Positions 55,691-64,000 of a stretch of DNA of 64,000 bases are shown piece by piece. The notes under the pieces were generated by a model. The model ran no database searches. It saw nothing but the letters and a program-made list of their open reading frames with translations, and had not been told where the DNA came from. Origin of the DNA: Nonlabens xylanidelens (lineage in GTDB: Bacteria > Bacteroidota > Bacteroidia > Flavobacteriales > Flavobacteriaceae); NCBI RefSeq assembly GCF_002934445.1, contig NZ_PTJE01000002.1:191392-255391 (forward strand), written 5' to 3'. The translations under genes and the position numbers were made by a program. Position 1 is the first letter of the stretch. Every line of letters begins with the position of its first letter.

Positions 55691-56887
55691 ATGAAAACCA
55701 AATTTATTCCCATGCAAAAATTGTTATCGCTCTTACTATTTTGTACCATTACTTTTACCGCACAAGCCCAAGACGACACTATTTCTGAACAGATTAAAAC
55801 AGAAAGAGATGTTGAACTCAATAAACTACAGAAAGAATTAAATAACAATCAATTCAAAATTACCAATTTAACCGAGCAATTATCGCAAATAAGTGGTAAA
55901 CAATATGGTCGCAAATTAGACTTGCAAGAACAGATACAGAAGGAACTAGATAACCGAATTAAAATACTAGAAGAAAGTCCTAAAGTAAAGATTAAATCTA
56001 ACGGACAACTTGCTTTTACTGAACTTATCAAAATCCAAAAAGATATACAACCTGCAAAGTTATATTTATCCTCAAATGGGTTTTATACCAAACTAGGTAA
56101 ATTTGATAACCTACAAGGCTACTCAGAATTTACAGCATGGAAGTCTGAGTATGATAAATGGTATGTAAAGAAAAAAGGAGACAACGCTACACTCGATTTT
56201 ATTAATAGAACCGTCTCTTTGATAAGTGATTCTACTAATGACATCCCACTTTTTGGTTCTATTTCACAGTCGGTAACCTCTGGAATCACATTAATTTTAT
56301 CACAGTTAAAAGGTAGAGACAAAGACCTTATAGAAAAAACACCGAGAGTTTTAATGCTCTTAAACTCTATTGGTCAATTTGAATCTGAAAAATCTATACT
56401 CGACAATGAATGGAAAACCATAGACAGCGAGTTAAAAGAACTACAGTCAGAATATGAGGCGCTAGTAGATAAGCAAATTGCTTTTTACAATATAGATAGA
56501 ACTAAGTACAAGACTTTCCTAACAGCCACTCTAGACTCAGATATCGATGCTTTTAAGTTGTACAGTAGAGATAAAATATTATTGAAATTAAATACCTTAG
56601 AAAACGGTAATAATCAAAACTGGATGGGTAATGTAGAAACCTACATGTACCAGGTACAATCTATAAGAATACGTTTTGGAGAGCTTACTGGTCGCATGCT
56701 CAACAATATTGAGAAGTATGAAAAGCTATTTGTTAAATTCTCTAATGAAGATAATTTCTCCAAAGAATTTGTAAAAAGAGCCAAAGAATTAAGAGAGGAC
56801 TTAAAACTTGTAAAAGAAAATTTTATCTTACAATTTAAGCCTACTAAATACATTGAAGACTCTGCAGTGATGTATATTAAGAGATAA
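55691..56887 (+). CDS. Secreted coiled-coil protein of unknown function
   Basis: A 398-residue protein. The signal peptide may start at the ATG at 55691 or, better matched in length, at 55712 (MQKLLSLLLFCTITFTAQAQ). After residue 27 it is highly charged and helical, with predicted coiled coil at about 35-95 (ELNKLQKELNNNQFKITNLTEQL) and 235-275 (TIDSELKELQSEYEALVDK). No sorting domain or transmembrane helix is seen at the C-terminus, so it is probably periplasmic. No family recognised. A full palindrome lies 33 bp after its stop. Confidence 0.65.
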   Translation: MKTKFIPMQKLLSLLLFCTITFTAQAQDDTISEQIKTERDVELNKLQKELNNNQFKITNLTEQLSQISGKQYGRKLDLQEQIQKELDNRIKILEESPKVKIKSNGQLAFTELIKIQKDIQPAKLYLSSNGFYTKLGKFDNLQGYSEFTAWKSEYDKWYVKKKGDNATLDFINRTVSLISDSTNDIPLFGSISQSVTSGITLILSQLKGRDKDLIEKTPRVLMLLNSIGQFESEKSILDNEWKTIDSELKELQSEYEALVDKQIAFYNIDRTKYKTFLTATLDSDIDAFKLYSRDKILLKLNTLENGNNQNWMGNVETYMYQVQSIRIRFGELTGRMLNNIEKYEKLFVKFSNEDNFSKEFVKRAKELREDLKLVKENFILQFKPTKYIEDSAVMYIKR

Positions 56888-56919
56888 GATATACGTACTT
56901 ATTGCATTATTTTTGGTAA

Positions 56920-56941
56920 TTCCGCTTTCGCGAAAGCGGAA
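56920..56941. repeat. Dispersed palindrome, full 22-bp intergenic copy
   Basis: The perfect core with TTC and GAA flanks, in the 83-bp space between two convergent genes (stops at 56887 and 56971). Confidence 0.92.
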
Positions 56942-56970
56942 CAGTAAAACAACTTCTCGTTATTTAAATA

Positions 56971-57804
56971 TTAATAAGCATCATGTCTATCATAAAAACG
57001 ATGGGCATGAGCTTTTATATAATATTTGAAAAGATCTTGTATAGAATGCACCACTTCTGGATAAATTTTTCCAGACGTTTCATTACAGTAAATTTTTGCC
57101 ACATGTGTCGTTAATACTAAAGAATTTAATGAATTTGCAGTTACGTATCTCGAGAAGTAACCATTTCCTTCAAAAACATCGTTTATCTTACACACTACTT
57201 TTTGATCTATAGGTAACGACATTCCATCTAAAATATCCTGCCATTGCGTTATAGCGGTGCCATATTTTTCTTTATCGACATTACTAGTACCTATGTTAAA
57301 AACAGGCACTACTCTATCCCATCTCTTATAATTATAAGAATGTAAATCATAAAAAACCGTACTCCCGAATAGTTCTTCTAGCTTTACCATAAGGGTGAGC
57401 ACTACCTTATAAAAATTATCATGTTTACGGATGGATCTATCATGTTGATCTGAATTTAACGGTTTTCTCCAAACATTTTTTCCCAAAGCTGTTTCATAAA
57501 TAGCATCTTGTGGGTGTCTGTTTAAGTCATACTCAAATCTACTATCTAGAGCTATTAAAGTTATAGGTAAACCAGCTATCATCTGCCCAGTACTAGGGTC
57601 TTCTTCATACCAGCGCTCTTGATTATTGAGCAAACAATTATCCCATAGATTTTGTGAAAAATGATGACCGTTATTAATCGCAGCACAAGCATATGGTACG
57701 TAGTCATCTATCTTTATTGAAAAAGAATAATCATCTACTACGGCATGGAATATTTCTTCGTTTTCAATTCGTTCTATGATTTCAAGAATAGATAATTTAA
57801 CCAT
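56971..57804 (-). CDS. N-formylglutamate amidohydrolase family protein
   Basis: A 277-residue zinc-hydrolase-type protein. It has NGHHFSQNLWD, GLPITLIALDSRFEYDLNRHPQDAIYE, VFYDLHSYNYKRWDRVVPVFNIGTSN and RYVTANSLNSL, resembling the FGase family (metal-binding histidine and glutamate motifs visible). Classical members release formate in histidine degradation, but no hut gene is nearby, so the true substrate may differ. It is monocistronic. Confidence 0.75.
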   Translation of the reverse strand: MVKLSILEIIERIENEEIFHAVVDDYSFSIKIDDYVPYACAAINNGHHFSQNLWDNCLLNNQERWYEEDPSTGQMIAGLPITLIALDSRFEYDLNRHPQDAIYETALGKNVWRKPLNSDQHDRSIRKHDNFYKVVLTLMVKLEELFGSTVFYDLHSYNYKRWDRVVPVFNIGTSNVDKEKYGTAITQWQDILDGMSLPIDQKVVCKINDVFEGNGYFSRYVTANSLNSLVLTTHVAKIYCNETSGKIYPEVVHSIQDLFKYYIKAHAHRFYDRHDAY

Positions 57805-58018
57805 GTAATGAGATGCTATGAGGGTTTTAAATATATATTAACTAATAAATGGTCTCACTTTTACAAAAAAGCAACAGACCGATAAATAATGATATAAGTA
57901 AAATTAACCCTTTTAAGGATTTGTTTTCATAAGATGCATTAAATCTAAGAAGGAATTAACATAATTCATGAATAATCATTTCTTTCTCATAAAATACGAT
58001 TAGAAAAAAGAATTTGGA

Positions 58019-58897
58019 TTAATTACCTAATACTTCTATGTTGTCTATGTAAAAGAATTCATCACCAGCCCAATTTTGAAATTGAACTCTTATCACTAAA
58101 GAAGAACCACTTAAACCGGTAAAAACAACGGTGTCATTTGGGAAATATGGAGCACTACCAGCACCACCGCTTACATAATAAGGTAGCAATGTATGATTTA
58201 CATTACCATTACCGTTAAAGTCAGTTATGGTAACAAAAGGACTATTATCTACTGAATAAGATACGTTGACATAGTCATTTACCATATTGGTATCGTCAGT
58301 TGCATGTAGAGAGGGATTATATTCTAGTGTACCTGATCCACTAATGTCTAGGCTAAAAGAAATATTTGAATACCCAGTAATATCTATAGACTGCGTATCA
58401 AATTGTATAGGTCCATTAGTATCATTTGCTTCTAAAACACCAGATTGAGTTTCTACATAATCTGATGACGCTAGGCTCCCCAAAACATCATTGAGAATCC
58501 ATTTAGACACTGACGAAGGATAATCACCTGAACCACCAGAACTATTAATACCTGTGCCATCTACATAACTTTCAAAGTCTTCAGAATAAAGTATGACTGG
58601 GTCTAAATTTAAACAGTTGATTTTTTGCCATACATTTTGAGTACCGTCATAAATTTCTAAACAACGAACTCCACTAGGGTACGTCACAAAAAGCAGAGTA
58701 CCTTCTGACTCAATAGTCGTTAAAACTAAACTTTTCTGTGCTTCTAGTATGCTCGGAATTAACAAACCGCCAAAATTGATGGTGTTATTACTATCAATAT
58801 CTAAGACAGTTGAAGGGTGAGGTGAATCTGTATTCACTCCAACCTGAGCTGAGATCATGAAAGGTATAAGGATAAAAAGAGTTTTAAAATATTTCAT
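58019..58897 (-). CDS. Secreted protein with Bacteroidota GVNT-type N-terminal module
   Basis: A 292-residue protein. Signal peptide MKYFKTLFILIPFMISA at 1-17, then QVGVNTDSPHPSTVLDIDSN and a sheet-like segment with LLIPSILEAQ and RCLEIYDGTQNVWQKINC, a module also present in its upstream neighbour. The C-terminal half is a jelly-roll domain (ILYSEDFESYVDGTG to FFYIDNIEVLGN). No T9SS sorting domain is seen. Its start overlaps the upstream gene's stop by one base, so the two are co-translated. Function unknown. Confidence 0.7.
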   Translation of the reverse strand: MKYFKTLFILIPFMISAQVGVNTDSPHPSTVLDIDSNNTINFGGLLIPSILEAQKSLVLTTIESEGTLLFVTYPSGVRCLEIYDGTQNVWQKINCLNLDPVILYSEDFESYVDGTGINSSGGSGDYPSSVSKWILNDVLGSLASSDYVETQSGVLEANDTNGPIQFDTQSIDITGYSNISFSLDISGSGTLEYNPSLHATDDTNMVNDYVNVSYSVDNSPFVTITDFNGNGNVNHTLLPYYVSGGAGSAPYFPNDTVVFTGLSGSSLVIRVQFQNWAGDEFFYIDNIEVLGN

Positions 58898-60735
58898 TAT
58901 TGATAAAGTCTAAAGTTATCAAAAGCGGCAAGGTCACTACCACCATTAAATCTACCGTACATAACAACACTAAAGGTGGTTACTGTCGCAGGAATATTAA
59001 CAGTAATCGTTCCTTGTAAGTCAGTATCACAACCAGCGCAAATATTTATCTCACCCTGACTTACTCCATCATAAAATAACTCGTAGCCATATCGGTCTGC
59101 TCCAGCGTTTAAATCTTGTGATTCATAATCAAAACTAAAAATAGGATTAATTGCGCCAGAAACATCTACATCTGCAAATGTTAATGTATGTAGAAAATCA
59201 CCACCTCCAATATTATTATTAAGATCCCGCATACCCCAAAAATTATTATTTAAAGTAGATATAGAGGTCATAGAATTTACAATATCCCAGACATCCTCAC
59301 CCACATGATATGCATTAGGAGAAACGGTGTATCCCCAATTAACATTAGAGTCAAAATCTTGATTCATTTCCACAAATAATGGTATCTCATCATCAATTAT
59401 TGTAAATGTAGTAGAAGCATTAGTGCCTATCTCTGCACTTATTCCTCCACTTATATTTTGTAAATCTAAGATTACAGTTTCATCTCCCTCTGACAATAAA
59501 TCATTAGTAATAAAAAAATCAACTTGTTGAGAGGTAGAGCTACCAGCAGGAAAGGTTAAGGTTATAGGAAAGGTCAATGACGTACCTAGTCCATCAGTAT
59601 CATAATCAGTACCGTTAACAGCAGTTGAAGATCCATTTAAAACAACCTCTACTGATGTAGCTGTCATACTAGACGGATTTATTATATCCACATCTATAGA
59701 ACCTACAAGTCCGTCTTCAGTCTCAGAATAAGCAATACTATTAAATTGAACCTGAGTAGCACTATCGTCATCGTTCATTGTAATAGTATGAGATGCATTA
59801 GTACCTATTATCGTATTAATTCCTCCTGACTGATTCTGCATATCAAGAATCAAAATTTCATCTATAGCATTTTCATCATCTGCATAGGAGTATATGTCAA
59901 AGCTTATCGTTGTTGCACCTGCTGGTACAGTAACCGTAAAAGGATAAGAAGTTACAGTATTGCTATTATTATCTATGTCATAATCGACACCTAATATACC
60001 TATCGTACTACTAGAATTAAGGTTCAGTTCTACAACAGTATCTACAGAAGGACTTGGGTTTATTACATTTATAGTAATAGTAGTGACATCATCTTCTAAC
60101 AAATTAGTAGATACAGATGCAAAATCAATTTCTGTCTGTTTAAATTCAATCTCTCTATAATCACTTAACATTTCTACACCAGGACTAGCTCCAGAACTTG
60201 CATAAGGAGTAATTCCTAAAGAGATAAAGAAACCACCATCTGCAGCTACAGTTGTATAATTAAGACTAGTAGCACCAACTATAGCAACCTGATTAGTTCC
60301 ACTCACGTCATCTGCACGATACCATTGAAAGACAGAACCTGATTCTGAATCATTTTCTCCATCACTATAAGAATAACTACCATTTAAACTTTCTCCTACT
60401 TCTAAAACTCCTGTATAATCAACACTCGATGCTTCTGGCACTTCATTCATACAGTACCAATTCATCCATTGACTTCTTGTTTCATCAAATATCTGAACGC
60501 AACGTATGTTTCCGTCCTTAAGATATATCATCAAACCGTCAGGTATAGGTGTTGCTATAGTTGCTCTTTGAGCGATGGTAACAGTCGGTAATTTTAAACC
60601 TCCATAAACACCACTTTCTATTTCAGAATTGATATCTAGAACAGCGGCTGGATCTGGAGTTGCGGTACCTATTCCTACCTGTGCCATTAATAAATGAGAC
60701 AGCAATAAGGTGGTAATGAGTATTAATCTATTCAT
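58897..60735 (-). CDS. Secreted Calx-beta-domain protein
   Basis: A 612-residue protein. Signal peptide at 1-18, then QVGIGTATPDPAAVLDINSE and a short module like that of its neighbour (LKLPTVTIAQRATIATPIPDGLMIYLKDGNIRCVQIF). An Ig-like segment follows (VLEVGESLNGSYSYSDGEND), then two Calx-beta repeats (about 205-325 and 330-450; VTIT and GGIN-type calcium-binding patterns such as SGGINTIIGTNASHTITMNDDD). It ends in a jelly-roll domain (SAYDNFRLYQ-like end). It is probably cell-surface or extracellular and calcium-binding. No sorting domain is visible. Confidence 0.75.
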   Translation of the reverse strand: MNRLILITTLLLSHLLMAQVGIGTATPDPAAVLDINSEIESGVYGGLKLPTVTIAQRATIATPIPDGLMIYLKDGNIRCVQIFDETRSQWMNWYCMNEVPEASSVDYTGVLEVGESLNGSYSYSDGENDSESGSVFQWYRADDVSGTNQVAIVGATSLNYTTVAADGGFFISLGITPYASSGASPGVEMLSDYREIEFKQTEIDFASVSTNLLEDDVTTITINVINPSPSVDTVVELNLNSSSTIGILGVDYDIDNNSNTVTSYPFTVTVPAGATTISFDIYSYADDENAIDEILILDMQNQSGGINTIIGTNASHTITMNDDDSATQVQFNSIAYSETEDGLVGSIDVDIINPSSMTATSVEVVLNGSSTAVNGTDYDTDGLGTSLTFPITLTFPAGSSTSQQVDFFITNDLLSEGDETVILDLQNISGGISAEIGTNASTTFTIIDDEIPLFVEMNQDFDSNVNWGYTVSPNAYHVGEDVWDIVNSMTSISTLNNNFWGMRDLNNNIGGGDFLHTLTFADVDVSGAINPIFSFDYESQDLNAGADRYGYELFYDGVSQGEINICAGCDTDLQGTITVNIPATVTTFSVVMYGRFNGGSDLAAFDNFRLYQ

Positions 60736-60838
60736 CTTATGAGCTTTAAGAACTATAAATATAGCTTTTAAAACTCATAAACACATGAACTATATGTTAC
60801 CTTATTGATAAATAATTAACAAAGCGTTAACAAAATTA

Positions 60839-62290
60839 TTATGAAGTGACCTCGTTTAGATTATCATCCCAGTCTTTTACTTTGGGTTTACCAAATTTAC
60901 CGAGTGACTTTGCTACTACTGACGCGACTGTGGCATCACCAGTGACATTTACTGTTGTACGCAACATGTCGAGAGGTCTATCTACAGCAAAAATTAATGC
61001 TAGAGCAACTGGTAATAAGTCGCTAGGAAAATCAATTGATTCTAGCACGATTACTAACATAACCATTCCAGCACCTGGTACGGCAGCACTACCTATAGAT
61101 GCTAGCAAGGCAGTTAAGACAATTGTTAACTGTGCACTCAAAGATAGATCAATACCCAAGGCCTGACACACAAATACGGCTGCAACTGCCTGATAAAGAC
61201 TCGTACCATCCATATTAATGGTGGCTCCTACCGGTAGCACAAAACTAGCAACCTCTTTCTCCACACCCATATGCTCTTCTACACGTTCCATAGTAACTGG
61301 TAATGTAGCCGCGCTCGAACTAGTTGAAAAGGCAAGTAATTGTGCTGGTGCAATTTGTTTTAAGAACCACAATGGAGATTTTTTAACGTAAAGCGCAAAA
61401 ATCACACAGTAAACCACTATCATTAATACTAGACCAGCCACTACAGTAAGTGCATAATAAAGTAAAGCAAGAAGCACCTCTGGATCGTCTGACGTTACTA
61501 CTACTGTCGCTAATAATGCAAATACAGCAAATGGAGCAAAAAGCATGATAAGATCTACCATTTTAAGAACAACATCATTTAAACTATCAAAAAAGTCTTT
61601 TAACGGTTGTGCTCTTTTCTCTCCTATTAATAGCATAGAAATCCCTAAGAATATTGCAAAGAAAATTACTTGCAACATGAGACTATTGTTAGACATCGCA
61701 GCAACGGCATTGCTAGGTACCATATCAACCAGCGCTTGCAATGGCCCAGCATCTTTTTGAGCTGCAGCAGTCGCTAGTTTTCCTTGAATATTTGAATTAC
61801 CCACATACGTAGCACTAAGATTGTCTATAGTTTGTTGAGAAATTCCTTCTCCTGGTTCAAAAACGTTTACTAACACAAGACCTATAGAAATAGCTATTAC
61901 CGTGGTTGCAATATATATAACCACAGTACGCAATCCCATATTACGGAATTTTGCAATATCCTTAAGGTCGGATATTCCTTTTATAAGAGATGCCAGAATT
62001 AATGGTACAGCTATTAATTTAAGAAGGTTGACAAAGATTTTACCAAAAGGCTCTATCCAACGACTAACAAAATGACGTGCATTAGAAATATAAACATCTT
62101 TAGCTGGTATAATAGATTCTGTAGTAATAATTTTACCATCAACGATACTATTCTTAATATCTACCTTTGAGGCAATAGTTTTAACAAAAATTTCTTCTTG
62201 TCCCCAACCTAGTTGCATAAGAATAAACCCAAATGCGATTCCGAGAATCATTCCTATTAATATCTGCCAGTGTAATGCTAATTTCTTCAT
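60839..62290 (-). CDS. Dicarboxylate/amino acid:cation symporter (DAACS family)
   Basis: A 483-residue sodium- or proton-coupled transporter of glutamate, aspartate or C4-dicarboxylates in the inner membrane. It shows the helical-hairpin substrate motif AFSTSSSAATLPVTMERVEEHMG, PVGATINMDGTSLYQAVAAVFVCQ and AVPGAGMVMLVIVLESI, with about eight transmembrane segments. A 50-residue soluble insertion follows the first helix. Exact substrate is unknown. It is monocistronic. Confidence 0.92.
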   Translation of the reverse strand: MKKLALHWQILIGMILGIAFGFILMQLGWGQEEIFVKTIASKVDIKNSIVDGKIITTESIIPAKDVYISNARHFVSRWIEPFGKIFVNLLKLIAVPLILASLIKGISDLKDIAKFRNMGLRTVVIYIATTVIAISIGLVLVNVFEPGEGISQQTIDNLSATYVGNSNIQGKLATAAAQKDAGPLQALVDMVPSNAVAAMSNNSLMLQVIFFAIFLGISMLLIGEKRAQPLKDFFDSLNDVVLKMVDLIMLFAPFAVFALLATVVVTSDDPEVLLALLYYALTVVAGLVLMIVVYCVIFALYVKKSPLWFLKQIAPAQLLAFSTSSSAATLPVTMERVEEHMGVEKEVASFVLPVGATINMDGTSLYQAVAAVFVCQALGIDLSLSAQLTIVLTALLASIGSAAVPGAGMVMLVIVLESIDFPSDLLPVALALIFAVDRPLDMLRTTVNVTGDATVASVVAKSLGKFGKPKVKDWDDNLNEVTS

Positions 62291-62350
62291 GTAAAGACGT
62301 CTTCTTTTTTTCTATGTGGTGTAATATACTTAAAGTTTTTGTGGTGTTTC

Positions 62351-62366
62351 CGCTTTCGCGAAAGCG
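62351..62366. repeat. Dispersed palindrome, intergenic copy
   Basis: The 16-bp core, extended on the left (TTCCGC) and degenerate on the right (GCGAAAC). It lies between the symporter and the small membrane-protein gene. Confidence 0.9.
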
Positions 62367-62380
62367 AAACTAAAACTATC

Positions 62381-62893
62381 TTAATCTAACAAATTGATTA
62401 TCTGCTTTCTAAGCAAAATAACGAGTAGTCCTATGAGTAAATAAAAAATATCATAGGTAATGTCATAAGTGACTGATCCTGAATAAAAGTCGTTTAAATA
62501 TAAATCGTTAGTGCTGTGAGAAACATCACTTTGAAACTTTTTAAATACCCAATGCAAGAAATCTGGAAGTACATCAATGATATTCATCATTCCCAAAGTG
62601 AACAAAATCACTTCAAATATTTTTTCTGTTTTCACAGCTCCTAGTGTGATCTGTGTAGTATCAAAACCTTTATCCAATTTTAAAACAGTTATAAGCTGGT
62701 CTACAAACACAAAAAAAACAAAGTAAATAACTATACTGACTAACAATAAGGATGCAGCCATTAATAAAATACTCATTGTGTTTTCACTTTCCATAATAGG
62801 AAATACTAATGAAAACAAACTGATAAACACGTAGAATAAACTTACTACCCCTATACTTTTAAATACTAATCTAAATAAATCTCGTACCGACAT
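62381..62893 (-). CDS. Four-helix membrane protein of unknown function
   Basis: A 170-residue protein with four hydrophobic segments at about 13-35, 42-66, 90-110 and 143-162. Between helices 3 and 4 is a charged loop (FKKFQSDVSHSTNDLYLNDFYSGS). It lies one base after aroC, so they share a transcript. No family recognised. Confidence 0.7.
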   Translation of the reverse strand: MSVRDLFRLVFKSIGVVSLFYVFISLFSLVFPIMESENTMSILLMAASLLLVSIVIYFVFFVFVDQLITVLKLDKGFDTTQITLGAVKTEKIFEVILFTLGMMNIIDVLPDFLHWVFKKFQSDVSHSTNDLYLNDFYSGSVTYDITYDIFYLLIGLLVILLRKQIINLLD

Positions 62894-62894
62894 A

Positions 62895-63959
62895 TTAAAT
62901 TTTTGATGTACGTGCTCTCAAAAAATGATCTGCAAGAACTAAGGCTGCCATAGCTTCTACAATAACTACAGCTCTAGGCACCACACATGGGTCGTGCCTA
63001 CCTTTACCTTGCATCTCTACTATATCACCATTAGAATTAATGGTTTCTTGTGATTGCATAATAGTTGCTACTGGTTTAAAAGCTACTCTAAAATAGATGT
63101 CCATACCGTTAGAAATACCACCTTGTATACCACCACTTAAATTAGTTTTGGTCGAACCGTCTGTATTATAAAGGTCGTTATGCTCACTACCTTTCATTTT
63201 TGCACCGCAAAAACCACTACCGTACTCAAAACCTTTTACCGCATTTATGGATAGCATCGCTTTTCCTAAATCTGCATGTAGTTTATCAAAGGCTGGTTCT
63301 CCTAATCCTGCCGGTACTCCTTGCACAACGCAAGTTATAGTACCACCTATGGTATCTCCTTCTTTTCTTATTTGGAGTATTCTTTCTTCCATAGCTTTTG
63401 CAGTAACTGGGTCTGCACAGCGTACGATATTGTTTTCAATTTCTGAGAAGTCAAGTGCTTGATAAGGTTTATCAATAAAAATATCACCTACACTACTAGT
63501 GAACGCAGTCACTTTAATTTGTGAAAGCATTTGTTTTGCGATAGCACCTGCTACTACTCTACTAGCCGTTTCTCTAGCGCTGCTGCGACCACCACCGCGA
63601 TAATCACGATGTCCATATTTATCTTCATACACCTTATCTGCATGACTAGGTCTAAAAGTATCTTTTATATGGGAATAGTCTTTTGACTTTTGGTTCTCAT
63701 TTACAATCTGAAAACCTATAGGAGTTCCTGTAGTTTTCCCTTCAAATATTCCCGAATAAAACTGCACCGTATCGCTTTCTTTGCGTTGTGTAACAATTTT
63801 ACTTTGTCCTGGTTTGCGTCTATCTAGATCGTATTGAATTGCTTCTAGATCTATATCTATTCCTGCTGGGCAACCATCTATAACACCACCTATTGCAGCG
63901 CCATGTGATTCTCCATATGTTATAACGGTAAAGTTTTTACCAAAGGTATTTCCTGCCAT
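62895..63959 (-). CDS. aroC: Chorismate synthase
   Basis: AroC converts EPSP to chorismate with reduced FMN, the last step of the shikimate pathway. The 354 residues have [36 protein letters not shown], the histidine region [34 protein letters not shown] ([27 protein letters not shown]), [10 protein letters not shown] and [10 protein letters not shown], and ends with a short basic tail. It is full length. A TATATTTG box ends five bases before the ATG. Confidence 0.97.
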   Translation of the reverse strand: MAGNTFGKNFTVITYGESHGAAIGGVIDGCPAGIDIDLEAIQYDLDRRKPGQSKIVTQRKESDTVQFYSGIFEGKTTGTPIGFQIVNENQKSKDYSHIKDTFRPSHADKVYEDKYGHRDYRGGGRSSARETASRVVAGAIAKQMLSQIKVTAFTSSVGDIFIDKPYQALDFSEIENNIVRCADPVTAKAMEERILQIRKEGDTIGGTITCVVQGVPAGLGEPAFDKLHADLGKAMLSINAVKGFEYGSGFCGAKMKGSEHNDLYNTDGSTKTNLSGGIQGGISNGMDIYFRVAFKPVATIMQSQETINSNGDIVEMQGKGRHDPCVVPRAVVIVEAMAALVLADHFLRARTSKI

Positions 63960-63964
63960 GTGAG

Positions 63965-63972
63965 CAAATATA
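63965..63972 (-). promoter_or_regulatory. -7 box for aroC
   Basis: TATATTTG on the minus strand, then CTCAC and ATG. It predicts a leaderless or nearly leaderless transcript. Confidence 0.5.
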
Positions 63973-63987
63973 ATGCATCAATAGCAT

Positions 63988-63995
63988 TAGCTTTG
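63988..63995 (+). promoter_or_regulatory. -7 box for a plus-strand gene beyond the window
   Basis: TAGCTTTG matches TAnnTTTG, 5 bases from the window end. It suggests a divergent gene starting just outside. Confidence 0.35.
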
Positions 63996-64000
63996 TAGGT

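Overview
The window is a piece of an AT-rich Bacteroidota chromosome, most likely a marine member of the Flavobacteriaceae. The grounds are the LpxC-FabZ fusion, the T9SS regulator PorX, three proteins with type A T9SS sorting domains, Bacteroidota-type -7 boxes (TAnnTTTG), and families typical of the group (DUF4290, DUF5683, WbqC). A GC-rich palindrome with core CGCTTTCGCGAAAGCG recurs about every 4-5 kb and suggests a Nonlabens/Dokdonia-like genus; the genus is inference. I see no rRNA, IS element, prophage or CRISPR array. It looks like core chromosome with a few lineage-specific surface proteins.

Layout. 0-7.5 kb: panB, a secreted NTF2-like protein, a T9SS-exported FN3 protein, then the minus-strand run fabG, VWA membrane protein, SPFH protein. 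7.5-14.8 kb: a minus-strand lipid A/translation operon (lpxD, lpxC-fabZ, lpxA, efp, a second lpxD-like gene, an NTF2-like gene, sucD) preceded by an HD-domain hydrolase. 14.8-25 kb: porX and tsaE, a 53-residue secreted peptide, a membrane protein, ald, proline dehydrogenase, aroB, sucC and lysA. 25-31 kb: a 1546-residue T9SS protein and a glycosyltransferase. 31.6-37.7 kb: parA, parB, a DUF5683 gene, dapB, lepB, a WbqC-family gene and a DUF1853 gene, all on the plus strand. 38-45.4 kb: dps, DUF4290, DUF493, an AAA ATPase, a short RecQ helicase, fmt, an HU gene, YqgE, an aminotransferase and a START-like protein. 45.5-51.5 kb: tRNA-Met(CAT) and a 1783-residue T9SS protein paralogous to the 1546-residue one. 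51.6-64 kb: hisS, an ABC permease, an O6-alkylguanine methyltransferase, PhnA, an unknown secreted coiled-coil protein, an N-formylglutamate amidohydrolase homologue, two coupled secreted proteins sharing an N-terminal module, a dicarboxylate/amino acid symporter, a small membrane protein and aroC.

Functional links. Envelope building (lipid A genes, signal peptidase, PorX, T9SS cargo) dominates, with housekeeping metabolism (pantothenate, shikimate, lysine, TCA cycle) around it. SucC and SucD, subunits of one enzyme, are about 14 kb apart in different transcription units.

Most interesting signals: (1) the dispersed palindrome, stop-free in all six frames and tolerated inside at least eight genes; (2) -7 boxes lying 4-7 bases from the start codon at several genes, predicting leaderless mRNAs and correcting one start; (3) two giant paralogous T9SS proteins in opposite orientation, both preceded by long AT-rich leaders carrying clustered ATCGAT-type motifs.
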